Assembly (NCBI RefSeq): GCF_004123805.1
Contig: NZ_RWJX01000019.1
Location: 1-64,000 of the forward strand
Length of the DNA: 64,000 nucleotides
From: Cellulomonas endophytica
Lineage (GTDB): Bacteria; Actinomycetota; Actinomycetes; Actinomycetales; Cellulomonadaceae
Reading direction: 5' to 3'
Under the pieces are notes generated by a model. That model saw only the letters and a list, made by a program, of their open reading frames with translations, was not told the DNA's origin and did no database searches. The position numbers were made by a program, and so were the translations under genes. Positions within the stretch are counted from its first letter, which is position 1; each line of letters begins with the position of its first letter. Below, piece by piece: positions 18,112 to 27,311 of this stretch.

Positions 18112-18236
18112 GGCCCCTCGGACCTGTCGGCGTGCGCCGGCCCGGCGCGCCCGCGTCGACGACACGCACGCCGGCCGCCACGTCAGCAACCGGACGGCCC
18201 GTCGCGACCGTCCCCGGATCGAGCGAGGACACGCCC

Positions 18237-18335
18237 ATGGGCTCCGTCATCAAGAAGCGCCGCAAGCGGATGGCCAAGAAGAAGCACCGCAAGCTCCTGC
18301 GCAAGACGCGCCACCAGCGCCGCAACAAGAAGTGA
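18237..18335 (+). CDS. bS22-type small ribosomal protein (AURKAIP1/COX24 domain)
   Basis: A 32-residue, extremely basic protein: 20 of the residues are Lys or Arg, with the core KRRKRMAKKKHRKLLRKTRH typical of AURKAIP1/COX24. GAGCGAGGAC provides a ribosome site before ATG 18237. In mycobacteria the same protein is a small-subunit ribosomal protein. It follows the BldC-like gene, as in many actinobacteria, and is closed by a strong hairpin. It is easily missed because of its size. Confidence 0.93.
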   Translation: MGSVIKKRRKRMAKKKHRKLLRKTRHQRRNKK

Positions 18336-18341
18336 CCCCCG

Positions 18342-18376
18342 CGACGGGCCCGGCAGCACCGCTGCCGGGCCCGTCG
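18342..18376. terminator. Terminator after the bS22 gene
   Basis: A perfect 16-bp GC-rich stem (18342-18357 with 18361-18376) with loop ACC, seven bases after the stop codon. Confidence 0.85.
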
Positions 18377-18468
18377 TGCTGCCCGGGCGCCCCGGGTGGG
18401 CGGGGTCCGACGCACGGCCCCCGGGCCCCGGCGGACCGGGGCCCGACGGGCTCGTCGCCCGAGCGTCC

Positions 18469-18484
18469 TACGACGTCGTAAGGT
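18469..18484 (+). promoter_or_regulatory. Autogenous operator and leaderless -10 of the second LacI gene
   Basis: The perfect palindrome TACGACGTCGTA (18469-18480) overlaps TAAGGT (18479-18484), which ends six bases before GTG 18491. A related site lies before the GH51 gene, sharing TACnACGnnGTA. Confidence 0.7.
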
Positions 18485-18490
18485 CGCCCC

Positions 18491-19561
18491 GTGACGACCG
18501 CCGCCGCGCCGGGCGCCCGGGCGGGAGGCCGCCGGGCCGCCGCCGTGACGATGCACGACGTCGCGGCCCGCGCCGGCGTCTCCATCAAGACGGTCTCGAA
18601 CGTCCTCAACGGGTACCCGTACATCCGCCCTGCCACGCGGGACCGGGTCGAGGCGGCGATCGCCGACCTGGGCTACCAGATGAACGTCTCGGCCCGGAAC
18701 CTGCGCCGGGGCCGCACGGACCTCGTCGGGCTCGCGGTGCCCGAGCTGTCCCTGCCGTACTTCGCCGAGCTCGCGGACTCCGTCATCCGCGCCGCGGAGG
18801 CCCGCGGCGTCACCGTCGTCGTCGAGCAGACGGGGTCGGTGCGCGAGCGCGAGCTCGAGGTGCTGCGCGGGCCGCGGCGCCAGTTCACGGACGGGCTCAT
18901 CTTCTCGCCCCTGGAGCTCGGGCCCGGGGACCTCGAGGCGTTCGCGGTCGACTACCCGCTCGTGCTCCTCGGCGAGCGGGTGTTCGACGCCCCGGCCGAC
19001 CACGTGACGATGGACAACGTGGCGGCCGCCCGGGCCGCGACCCAGCACCTGCTCGACCTGGGCCGACGGCGCATCGCCGTGGTCGGCGCCCACCCCGGGG
19101 AGAGCGTCGGCAGCGCGGCCCTGCGCGTGCAGGGCTACCGCGAGGCCCTGGCGGCGGCGGGCCTGCCCGTGCGTCCCGAGCTCGTCCGCGAGGCGGGGCT
19201 GTGGCACCGCTCCACGGGCGCCGAGGCGACGTCCGCCCTGCTCGACGAGGGCGTCGAGGTCGACGCGATCTTCGGGCTCAACGACGCCCTGGCGCTCGGG
19301 GCGCTGCACGCGCTGCACGACCGCCGCGTCGACGTGCCCGGGCGGATCGCGGTCATCGGGTTCGACGACGTGGAGGAGACGGCCTTCTCCTCGCCCACCC
19401 TGAGCACGATCGCTCCGGGGCGTGACCAGATCGCCCGGACCGCGGTGGACCTCGTGCTGGCCCGCGTGGCGGCCGGGGGCGAGGACCCCGGCCCGCCCCG
19501 GCGGGTCGTGGCGGACTTCGCGCTGGTGGCGCGCGCCTCGACCCTCGGCGCCGGGGCCTGA
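18491..19561 (+). CDS. LacI-family regulator of the arabinan-degradation genes
   Basis: A 356-residue repressor-type protein. After a Gly/Ala/Arg-rich leader the HTH reads MHDVAARAGVSIKTVSNVLNG, with hinge VSARNLRRGRTDLVGL, then a sugar-binding-protein-like sensor with AIFGLNDALALG and VIGFDDVEETAFSSPTLSTI. The recognition helix IKTVSN differs from that of the other LacI protein in the window, and so do the operators. Its promoter and that of the GH51 gene carry the same 12-bp motif, so autoregulation plus control of the downstream glycosidases is inferred. GTG 18491 is supported by a -10 box six bases upstream. Confidence 0.92.
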   Translation: MTTAAAPGARAGGRRAAAVTMHDVAARAGVSIKTVSNVLNGYPYIRPATRDRVEAAIADLGYQMNVSARNLRRGRTDLVGLAVPELSLPYFAELADSVIRAAEARGVTVVVEQTGSVRERELEVLRGPRRQFTDGLIFSPLELGPGDLEAFAVDYPLVLLGERVFDAPADHVTMDNVAAARAATQHLLDLGRRRIAVVGAHPGESVGSAALRVQGYREALAAAGLPVRPELVREAGLWHRSTGAEATSALLDEGVEVDAIFGLNDALALGALHALHDRRVDVPGRIAVIGFDDVEETAFSSPTLSTIAPGRDQIARTAVDLVLARVAAGGEDPGPPRRVVADFALVARASTLGAGA

Positions 19562-19612
19562 GCCCGGGCCGGCCGACCTCGCCCGCAGCCGGCGGTGGTC
19601 GACGGGCGGTGG

Positions 19613-19661
19613 TTGACGCCCTCGCGCGGACCGTGCGACTGTGGCGTTACAACGATGTAGC
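19613..19661 (+). promoter_or_regulatory. Promoter and operator of the GH51-GH43-GH27 operon
   Basis: TTGACG (19613-19618), an 18-base spacer and an extended -10 TGC-GACTGT (19637-19642) are followed by the near-palindrome GTTACAACGATGTAGC (19646-19661). Its core TACAACGATGTA matches the site before the LacI gene at 9 of 12 positions. Confidence 0.65.
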
Positions 19662-19747
19662 GACCGGCGCGGTCGCCTCGTCCCCTCTCGCGCGCCGCCC
19701 CCGTACCTCGTGCACGCGGGCCGCACCGACCCCGTCCTGGAGGACCC

Positions 19748-21256
19748 ATGGCCGCCGTCCGTCTGACCATCGACCCGGCGTTCCGCGTCGGGCCCGTCCG
19801 CCGACGTACGTTCGGGTCCTTCGTCGAGCACCTGGGCCGCTGCGTCTACACGGGCATCCACGACCCGGAGCACCCGACGGCCGACGCGGACGGCTTCCGC
19901 GGCGACGTCATCGCGCTGACGAAGGAGCTCGGCATCTCCACGGTGCGCTACCCGGGCGGCAACTTCGTCTCGGGCTACCGCTGGGAGGACGGCATCGGCC
20001 CGCGCGACGAGCGGCCGGCGCGCCTCGACCTGGCCTGGCACTCCACGGACCCGAACCTCGTCGGCGTCGACGAGTTCCTGCGGTGGACGGCGAAGTCCGG
20101 CACGGAGCCGATGATGGCGGTGAACCTGGGCACCCGCGGCGTGCAGGAGGCCCTCGACCTGCTCGAGTACTGCAACGTGCGCGGCGGCACCTACTGGTCC
20201 GACCTGCGCCGCCGCAACGGCGCCCCCGAGCCCTACGACATCCGCATGTGGTGCCTGGGCAACGAGATGGACGGCCCGTGGCAGATCGGCCACAAGACGG
20301 CCCACGAGTACGGCCGCCTCGCCGCGGAGACCGCGCGCGCCATGCGGATGATCGACCCCGACCTCGAGCTCGTCGCCTGCGGCTCGTCGTCGAGCGCGAT
20401 GCCGACGTTCGGCGCCTGGGAGCGCGAGGTCCTCGACGAGACCTACGAGTTCGTCGACCACATCTCCGCGCACGCGTACTACGCGGAGGAGGACGGCGAC
20501 CTCGGCTCCTTCCTCGCCTCCGCGGTGGACATGGACCACTTCATCTCCTCCGTGTCGTCCGCCGCCGACACGGTGCGCGCGCACAAGAAGCTGTCCAAGC
20601 GCATCCACATCTCCTTCGACGAGTGGAACGTCTGGTACCAGAAGCGCGCCGAGTCCCGGCCGCCGACGGGCGCGGACTGGCCCGTGGCGCCCGTGCTGCT
20701 CGAGGACCGCTACAACGTGGCGGACGCGGTCGTCGTCGGGAACCTGCTCATCTCCCTGCTGCGCAACACGGACCGCGTCCACGCCGCCTCGCTGGCGCAG
20801 CTCGTCAACGTCATCGCGCCGATGATGACCGAGCCCGGCGGCCGGCTGTGGCGCCAGACGACCTTCCACCCCTTCGCCCAGGCCTCGCAGCACGCGGCGG
20901 GCGAGGTGCTGCGGGTCGCCGTCGAGGCGCCGACGTACGAGACGGCCCGCTTCGGCGACGTGCCGCTCGTCGACGCGGTCGCCACCTGGGACGCGGAGGC
21001 CGGCGCCCTGGCGGTCTTCGTCGTCAACCGCTCGACGACGGACCCCGTCGCGCTCGACGTGGACCTGCGCTCCGTCCCGGGCCTGCGCCTGGTCGAGGCG
21101 ACGTCGCTGAGCAACCCCGACCACACGTGGACCGCGTCCGCGGACGACGACACCTCCGTCCGGCCGCAGCCCAACGGCACGGTCGCGGTGGCCGACGGCC
21201 GCCTCTCCGGGACGGTGCCCCCCGTGTCGTGGAGCGTCCTGCGGCTCGCGCTGTGA
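19748..21256 (+). CDS. abfA: GH51 alpha-L-arabinofuranosidase
   Basis: A 502-residue enzyme that releases terminal alpha-L-arabinofuranose from arabino-oligosaccharides. The GH51 barrel carries the acid/base E173 in GNEMDGPW and the nucleophile E292 in FDEWNVWY; the C-terminal beta domain follows. VRYPGGNFVSGYRWEDGIGP is the usual substrate-site sequence. No signal peptide is present, so it should act in the cytosol on imported oligosaccharides. ATG 19748 follows GGAGGACCC. It is the first gene of an operon; its stop overlaps the GH43 start (GTGA). Confidence 0.97.
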   Translation: MAAVRLTIDPAFRVGPVRRRTFGSFVEHLGRCVYTGIHDPEHPTADADGFRGDVIALTKELGISTVRYPGGNFVSGYRWEDGIGPRDERPARLDLAWHSTDPNLVGVDEFLRWTAKSGTEPMMAVNLGTRGVQEALDLLEYCNVRGGTYWSDLRRRNGAPEPYDIRMWCLGNEMDGPWQIGHKTAHEYGRLAAETARAMRMIDPDLELVACGSSSSAMPTFGAWEREVLDETYEFVDHISAHAYYAEEDGDLGSFLASAVDMDHFISSVSSAADTVRAHKKLSKRIHISFDEWNVWYQKRAESRPPTGADWPVAPVLLEDRYNVADAVVVGNLLISLLRNTDRVHAASLAQLVNVIAPMMTEPGGRLWRQTTFHPFAQASQHAAGEVLRVAVEAPTYETARFGDVPLVDAVATWDAEAGALAVFVVNRSTTDPVALDVDLRSVPGLRLVEATSLSNPDHTWTASADDDTSVRPQPNGTVAVADGRLSGTVPPVSWSVLRLAL

Positions 21257-22395
21257 CGGGGGCGGCCCGGCGGCGGACCGTGCGCGCCACCGCCGCGGCC
21301 GCCCTGGCGCTCGTGGTCGCCGGCGGCGCGGTGGCGGGGCTCGCGCTCGCCGACGCGGGCCCCTTCGCAGGGCCCTCCGGCGGGTCGGACGGCGGCGGGG
21401 TCCGCGAGCCGGCGGCCACCGTGGTCCCCGCGACGGGCGACCTGGCCGTCCACGACCCGGCGCTCGTCGTCGGCGAGGAGGGCGAGCCCTGGTACGTGTT
21501 CTCCACCGGGGACCTGCGCGTGGGCTACGGCGCCCCGCAGGTCCGCCGCTCGCTCGACGCGGGCCTCACCTGGGAGCCGGTCGGCACCGTCTGGGACGAG
21601 GAGACGCGCCCGCGCTGGGTCTACGAGCGCATCCCGACCGTGTCGAACTTCTGGGCCCCGGCGGTCTGGGAGCACGACGGTCTCTGGTACCTGTACTGGT
21701 CGGCGTCCACCTTCGGGAAGAACACCTCGGTCATCGGCCTGGCGACGAGCCCGACCCTCGACCCCGACGACCCCGCCTACGCCTGGACGGACCGCGGCGA
21801 GGTGTGGAGCTCGGGACCCGTCGACGACTGGAATGCCATCGACCCCTCCCTCGTCGAGGACGCGGACGGCACGCCGTGGATGGCGTTCGGCTCCTTCTGG
21901 GGCGGCATCCACCTCCTCGAGCTCGCGTGGCCCGACGGGAAGCCGGTCGACCCGGCGGCGGACCCCGTCCGGCTGGCGATCCGGGGCGATGCCGTGAACT
22001 CGATCGAGGGGCCGCAGGTCGTCGCCCACGACGGCTGGTTCCACCTCTTCGTCTCGCGCGACACGTGCTGCCGCGGCGTCGACTCCACCTACAGCATCGG
22101 GGTGGGCCGGTCCCGCGAGGTCACCGGCCCCTACGTCGACCGCGAGGGCCGGCGGATGGCGGACGGGGCGAGCGAGGACGTGCTCCTCACCCGCGGGGAC
22201 GCGATCGGCCCCGGCGGGCAGTCCGTCAGCGGCGGCGTCCTGGCCCACCACGTCTACGACGGGACGCGCTCGGGCGCGGCGACGCTGGGCCTGCGGGTCC
22301 TGGCGTGGGACGACGAGGGCTGGCCGGTGGCGACGACGGCCGAGGAGCAGCAGGACGACCGGGACGAGCAGGACGACGACGAGGGGAGGGGCTGA
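21253..22395 (+). CDS. Secreted GH43 arabinan endo-1,5-alpha-L-arabinosidase
   Basis: A 380-residue protein. Residues 1-35 are an RRRTVR n-region plus a hydrophobic helix, so it is exported or membrane-anchored; no clear lipobox is seen. The five-bladed propeller has the base D68 in VHDPAL, the pKa-modulating D197 in AIDPSL and the acid E252 in NSIEGP, the full GH43 triad. The sequence around NFWAPAVWEHDGLWYLYWS fits the endo-arabinanase subfamily. A Cys-Cys pair occurs at 272-273. The C-terminal 25 residues are a run of Asp/Glu/Gln/Arg. It would cut arabinan outside the cell. GTG 21253 overlaps the GH51 stop. Confidence 0.93.
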   Translation: MTGAARRRTVRATAAAALALVVAGGAVAGLALADAGPFAGPSGGSDGGGVREPAATVVPATGDLAVHDPALVVGEEGEPWYVFSTGDLRVGYGAPQVRRSLDAGLTWEPVGTVWDEETRPRWVYERIPTVSNFWAPAVWEHDGLWYLYWSASTFGKNTSVIGLATSPTLDPDDPAYAWTDRGEVWSSGPVDDWNAIDPSLVEDADGTPWMAFGSFWGGIHLLELAWPDGKPVDPAADPVRLAIRGDAVNSIEGPQVVAHDGWFHLFVSRDTCCRGVDSTYSIGVGRSREVTGPYVDREGRRMADGASEDVLLTRGDAIGPGGQSVSGGVLAHHVYDGTRSGAATLGLRVLAWDDEGWPVATTAEEQQDDRDEQDDDEGRG

Positions 22396-22396
22396 G

Positions 22397-23701
22397 GTGC
22401 TCGCGAGCACGCCGCCCATGGGGTGGAACAGCTGGGACTGCTACGGCACCACGGTCACCGAGGAGGAGGTGCTCGCCAACGCGCGCGTGCTGGCGGAGCG
22501 GCTCCTGCCGCAGGGCTGGGACACGGTCGTCGTCGACATCGCCTGGTACGACCCGACCGCCCGCGCCCACGGCTACAACGACGGCGCCCCGGTCGAGCTC
22601 GACGGCTTCGGCCGTCAGCTCCCCGCGACGAACCGCTTCCCCTCGGCTGCCGGCGGCGCCGGTTTCGCCCCGCTGGCGGAGCGGGTCCACGCGCTGGGGC
22701 TGAAGTTCGGCGTGCACGTCATGCGGGGCATCCCGCGCCGCGCGGTGGAGCTGGACCTGCCCGTCGAGGGCACGTCCTGGACGGCGTCGCAGATCGCCGA
22801 CCCCGACCACGTGTGCGCGTGGAACCCCGACAACCTCGGCCTCGACCACGGCCACCCCGGCGCCCAGGCCTGGTACGACGCGCAGGTCGCGCAGCTGGCC
22901 GCGTGGGGCGTGGACCTGCTCAAGGTGGACGACATGCAGGCGCCGTTCTACGAGCGGGAGATCGCCGCCTACAGCCGGGCGATCGAGCGCAGCGGCCGCC
23001 CGATCGTGCTGTCGCTGTCGCCGGGCACGCACCTGTCGACCCGGCACGTGGACCACCTGCGGGTCACCGCCCAGATGTGGCGCATCTCCGACGACCTGTG
23101 GGACCGGTGGGAGGACGTCCACGCCCAGCTCGCCCGGCTCGCGCGGTGGGCGCCGTTCCAGCGGCCCGGGGGCTGGGCGGACGCCGACATGCTGCCGCTG
23201 GGCCGGATCGGGCTGCGGGCCGAGCGGGGGGAGCCGAGGGACAGCAGCCTCACGTGGGACGAGCAGCGCACCCTGCTGACCCTGTGGTGCATGGCGCGCT
23301 CGCCGCTCATGCTCGGCGCGGACCTGCCCTCCACCGACGAGGCGACGTTCGGCCTGCTCACCGCGCCGGCGGTGCCGGAGGTGCTGAACGGCAGCACCGA
23401 CGGTGCCGAGGTCGTTCGCGAGCCGGTCGAGGACGGGGAGCTGGTCGTCTGGGCGGCGCGGTCGGCGACGACCGACCGGGCCTACGGGGCGCTCGTCTGG
23501 ACCGGTCCGACCGCCCGCACGGTGCGCGTGCCCGTGGCGACGGTCGTCGGCACCGGGGCCGGGGCGCGCCCGTGGGCGCTCACGGATCTGTGGGCGGGGA
23601 CGCAGGACGCGCCGGAGGGCGGGCTCGCGCTCGTCGGCGGGGAGCTCGAGGCGCACGTGCCCCCGCACGGGGTGCGCTGGGTGGCTCTCGACCCCGCGTG
23701 A
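22397..23701 (+). CDS. GH27 alpha-galactosidase/beta-L-arabinopyranosidase-type glycosidase
   Basis: A 434-residue enzyme. The start TPPMGWNSWDCYGTTV is the GH27 hallmark. The nucleophile is D178 in LLKVDD and the acid/base is at D232 or D233 in RISDDLW. There is no signal peptide and no carbohydrate-binding module. The segment IADPDHVCAWNPDNLGLD differs from standard alpha-galactosidases. GTG 22397 lies two bases after the GH43 stop behind GAGGGGAGGG. The arabinan context makes beta-L-arabinopyranosidase activity, known for some actinobacterial GH27 enzymes, a reasonable alternative to alpha-galactosidase. Confidence 0.88.
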   Translation: MLASTPPMGWNSWDCYGTTVTEEEVLANARVLAERLLPQGWDTVVVDIAWYDPTARAHGYNDGAPVELDGFGRQLPATNRFPSAAGGAGFAPLAERVHALGLKFGVHVMRGIPRRAVELDLPVEGTSWTASQIADPDHVCAWNPDNLGLDHGHPGAQAWYDAQVAQLAAWGVDLLKVDDMQAPFYEREIAAYSRAIERSGRPIVLSLSPGTHLSTRHVDHLRVTAQMWRISDDLWDRWEDVHAQLARLARWAPFQRPGGWADADMLPLGRIGLRAERGEPRDSSLTWDEQRTLLTLWCMARSPLMLGADLPSTDEATFGLLTAPAVPEVLNGSTDGAEVVREPVEDGELVVWAARSATTDRAYGALVWTGPTARTVRVPVATVVGTGAGARPWALTDLWAGTQDAPEGGLALVGGELEAHVPPHGVRWVALDPA

Positions 23702-23728
23702 CGCCGCGGCGGCGCGGTCGGACCGGCC

Positions 23729-24247
23729 CTACGCCGCCCGCCCGCGCCGCAGCCGGCGCCGGGCGCCGAGCGCCAGGAGCGCGACGAACGCCCGCTGGCC
23801 GACCGGCACGGCGGGGCCGAGCGCCCGGGTCAGCGGGTGCACCGGCCGGCTGAAGGCGCGCACGACGAACCACAGGTCACCCGCGGCGTCGCGCTCGACG
23901 ACGAAGGCCTCCTCGCCGGAGAACACGTGCCCGGGTCGGGTGCCGTAGGCGAAGCCGACCCGTCGCGCGTCGGCCACGGTCCACACCACCGTGCACGGCG
24001 CCGGGACGCGGGCGCGGCCGAGGCCCAGCAGGGCCTCGACGTCCACGCCCGGGGCTGCGCGCGGGGCGCCCGTGCGCAGCCGGACCCCCGCGGCTGCGTG
24101 GACCCGCCAGGCGAGCAGGTCCTCGCCGACGCGGGCGAGGTCGGCCGCGGTCCCGGGCCCGAGGCGGTGCCGCACGCCGAGGCGGCGGTGCCCGGCGGGC
24201 GGGGTGCCGGCGCGGGTGGCTCCGACGGCGTCGTACGTGAGGCTCAC
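23729..24247 (-). CDS. DUF1990 protein
   Basis: A 172-residue cytosolic protein. Characteristic segments are an N-terminal LTYDAVGAT, RLGVRHRLGPG, LLAWRVHAAAGVRL, and the conserved central VGFAYGTRPGHVFSGEEAFVVERD, followed by a basic C-terminal helix. The biochemical function of the family is unknown. GTG 24247 overlaps the stop of the YndJ-like gene (GTGA), making it the last gene of a three-gene operon with the TetR regulator. I recall DUF1990 and YndJ genes as neighbours in other bacteria too, which suggests a common role. Confidence 0.85.
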   Translation of the reverse strand: MSLTYDAVGATRAGTPPAGHRRLGVRHRLGPGTAADLARVGEDLLAWRVHAAAGVRLRTGAPRAAPGVDVEALLGLGRARVPAPCTVVWTVADARRVGFAYGTRPGHVFSGEEAFVVERDAAGDLWFVVRAFSRPVHPLTRALGPAVPVGQRAFVALLALGARRRLRRGRAA

Positions 24248-25139
24248 AGCACCCTCTCCCCGGCGACGAGGCGCCACCCGACGAGCCCGCAGAGCCCGAA
24301 GCCCAGCGCGTTCGCCAGGCCGTGCGTCGCCACCATCCACGACAGCGACGGGTGCGGCCACCCGGTCGCCTCCCCGACGGCCCAGACGAGGGCCAGGGCC
24401 ATCGTGACGACGAGGACGAGCGCGCTCGTGCCCAGCAGGGGTGCGGCCAGGCGCTCGACCGCGCGGCCCCGTCCCGCGCCGAGCCCGCCCGTGCGCACGG
24501 CGGGGAGCACCCGCGTCCAGACGAGGTGCGCGACGAGCCACATGCCGGCGGTGAGGACCACGGCGCCCACGAGCTCGGCGGCGTCGCCGAGGAAGTACCC
24601 GACGAGCACGAGGAGCGTGCCGGCGGGGACCGTCGCGGCGGCGACCTGGGCCCGTCGGCCGGCCGCCCCGTCCTGCACCAGGCGTCCGACGAGCCCCGCG
24701 ACGAGCGCGGCGGCGAACCCGGCGACGTGCAGGTGCGGCACGGTGAGCGCCAGGATCCCCAGGGAGAAGCCGAACAGCTCCGTGCCGGCCCGCTCCGCGA
24801 CGAGCGCCGTGGCGCCGGCCAGCGGGGTGCCCAGGGCGGTGAGGGCGGCCAGCTCGTGCACCGCCGTCGTCGGTGCGGGACCCGCCCGCCGGGTCCGGCA
24901 CCACCGGGCCGCGCGCCGCACGCCCAGGCCGAGCAGCACGAGCGTGGCCGCCGCGTACAGCGCGGCCAGGGCGACGGCGACCGGCCCGCGCGGGAGGGCG
25001 AGGGAGGCGGCCCCGGCGGCCCCGACGACCGGCCACCACCGCAGGCGCGGCACGCCGCCGAGCAGCCGCAGGCCCAGCGGCAGGAGCACGACGAGCCCGA
25101 GCGCGACGACGAGGTCCACGACCACCCGGGCGGCCGGGC

Positions 25140-25143
<4 letters not shown>
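24244..25143 (-). CDS. YndJ-like integral membrane protein
   Basis: A 299-residue protein with about nine to ten hydrophobic helices and short basic loops. A His-containing helix LTVPHLHVAGFAAALVAG and the terminal SWMVATHGLANALGFGLCG match the YndJ family (named for Bacillus YndJ), whose function is unknown. Conserved His and Asn residues inside helices could bind a metal or heme, which is speculation. Both ends overlap neighbours by four bases: GTG 25143 with the TetR stop, and its own stop with the DUF1990 start. It is therefore translated with both. Confidence 0.82.
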
Positions 25144-25832
<689 letters not shown>

Positions 25833-25842
25833 CGGGCTCCTC

Positions 25843-25885
25843 GAACGTGTTCTTGAACGTGTTCAGCCTGAACGTGTTCAAGGTA
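25843..25885 (-). promoter_or_regulatory. Triple TetR operator and promoter of the TetR operon
   Basis: Three identical GAACGTGTTC sites (25843-25852, 25855-25864, 25870-25879), each a GAAC-nn-GTTC palindrome, lie between the ribosome site and a minus-strand TACCTT -10 (25880-25885). Centre spacings are 12 and 15 bases. Confidence 0.85.
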
Positions 25886-25984
25886 CGGCACGCCCGGCTG
25901 CCCGGGGATCGACCGGAGGGGTGGTCCGGGCGCGCCGGAGGACGGCCGCGGCAGGGGGTGCCCGCCGCCGCGCGGGTCGGGGCG

Positions 25985-26932
25985 TCAGCCGCGCAGGGAG
26001 CGGTGCAGCGCGCGGCCCGTGACGGAGAGGACCCAGGCCGCGCCGGCGAGGGCGGCGGCCGCGGTGCCGCGCCGGCGGGCGGTGCGGGCGCGGCCGCGGA
26101 ACTCGCGCACGGGCCAGCCGCGGTCGGCCGCGTGGCGGCGCAGGCGGCGGTCGGGGTTGATGGCGCAGGGGTGGCCGACGCTGGTGAGGATGGCCAGGTC
26201 ATTGGCCGAGTCGCCGTAGGCGTAGGACGCGGACAGGTCGAGGCCCTCGCGCTCGGCCAGCGCGCGCACGGCCTCGGCCTTGGCCTCGCCGTGCAGCAGG
26301 TCCCCGACGAGCGCTCCGGTGTAGTACCCGTCCCGGTGCTCGGCGACGGTGCCGAGGCCGCCGGTGGCGCCGAGGCGGTGGGCCAGGAGCGCCCCGATCT
26401 CCACAGGCGTCGCGGTGACGAGCCAGACCTCGTGCCCGGCGGCGACGTGGGCGTCGAGCAGCCGCTGCGTGCCGGGGTAGATGCGCAGGGAGAGCACCTC
26501 GTCGTACACGTCCTCCGCGATCGCGGTGACCTCGGCGACGCTGTGGCCCCGCATGATCGACAGCCCGCGCGAGCGCACCTGGTCGATCTGCTCGCGGCTC
26601 TCGCCGAAGGCGAGGTACCGGGCCTGGATCGCCGCGAAGCGCCAGATGTCGCGCTTGCGGAAGAACCCCCGCTGGTAGAGGCCCACGGCGAGGTGGAAGG
26701 CCGACGCGCCGCGGATGATCGTGTTGTCGACGTCGAAGAACGCCCCGACCCGGGGCGAGCCGGACGGCGCGGGCGTCACGCCGGCCACCTCGGCGGCCAC
26801 GGCGGCCGCGGCGCGCGGCCCGACGGACGGTGCGCCGGGCGGTGGGGCGGGCGGTGCGGCGAGGGCTGCGTCGGGCGGGGCGGTGCCCGCGCCGGCGGTG
26901 CCGGGCTCCTCGGCCCTCTCGCCCTGGCGCAC
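25985..26932 (-). CDS. HAD-IB family phosphatase (SerB-like)
   Basis: Length is 315 residues from GTG 26932, chosen because TACAGT ends six bases upstream. A 60-residue Ala/Pro/Gly leader precedes the HAD core: motif I FFDVDNTIIRG with nucleophile D67 and D69, motif II around VWLVTATPVEIG, and motif III YAYGDSANDLAIL. The helical cap has YLAFGESREQIDQVRSRGL. A C-terminal hydrophobic segment (TAAAALAGAAWVLSVTG) may be a membrane anchor. It corresponds to the SerB1-like protein that lies upstream of the glutaredoxin gene in other actinobacteria; the substrate is probably a phospholipid or phosphoserine and is not settled. Confidence 0.9.
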   Translation of the reverse strand: MRQGERAEEPGTAGAGTAPPDAALAAPPAPPPGAPSVGPRAAAAVAAEVAGVTPAPSGSPRVGAFFDVDNTIIRGASAFHLAVGLYQRGFFRKRDIWRFAAIQARYLAFGESREQIDQVRSRGLSIMRGHSVAEVTAIAEDVYDEVLSLRIYPGTQRLLDAHVAAGHEVWLVTATPVEIGALLAHRLGATGGLGTVAEHRDGYYTGALVGDLLHGEAKAEAVRALAEREGLDLSASYAYGDSANDLAILTSVGHPCAINPDRRLRRHAADRGWPVREFRGRARTARRRGTAAAALAGAAWVLSVTGRALHRSLRG

Positions 26933-26938
26933 GGGGCC

Positions 26939-26944
26939 ACTGTA
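26939..26944 (-). promoter_or_regulatory. -10 box of the HAD-IB gene (leaderless)
   Basis: Minus-strand TACAGT ending six bases before GTG 26932, consistent with transcription starting at or next to the start codon. Confidence 0.55.
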
Positions 26945-26977
26945 ACCAGGGCCGCGACCGTGTCGAGGTGCGCGGCC

Positions 26978-26983
26978 TACGCT
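26978..26983 (+). promoter_or_regulatory. -10 box of the glutaredoxin gene (leaderless)
   Basis: TACGCT followed by six bases and ATG 26990; no ribosome site fits between them. Confidence 0.55.
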
Positions 26984-26989
26984 GGCCGG

Positions 26990-27277
26990 ATGGGCGGCGA
27001 GGAGGGGCACGGGGCCGGGCGGGACGACGCACGCGTGGTGCTGTACGGGCGGGCGGGGTGCCACCTGTGCGACGAGGCCCGAGCGGTCGTCGCGCAGGTC
27101 TGCGACGACGCGGGCGCCCGGTGGGCGGAGGTCGACGTCGACACGGACCCCGGGGTGGGCGCTGCACTGCGCGAGGAGCTGTCCGAGCTCGTGCCCGTCG
27201 TCGAGGTGGACGGGGTGCGCCGGGGGTTCTGGCGCATCGACCCGGCGCGGCTGCGCCGGGCGCTCGCGACGCCCTGA
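26990..27277 (+). CDS. Glutaredoxin-like thiol protein (DUF836 type)
   Basis: A 95-residue thioredoxin-fold protein. VVLYGRAGCHLCDEA carries the redox pair C24-C27, and ELVPVVEVDGVRRGFWRID supplies the cis-proline region and last strand. It is expected to be a cytosolic thiol oxidoreductase. It is divergent from the HAD-IB gene, with the two leaderless promoters back to back. In many actinobacteria the next genes are hem biosynthesis genes (with rex in some); here a terminator and yceI follow instead. Confidence 0.92.
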   Translation: MGGEEGHGAGRDDARVVLYGRAGCHLCDEARAVVAQVCDDAGARWAEVDVDTDPGVGAALREELSELVPVVEVDGVRRGFWRIDPARLRRALATP

Positions 27278-27311
27278 CCGCCGCGTCGCGCCGGCGGGGG
27301 CGGTCGCACGG

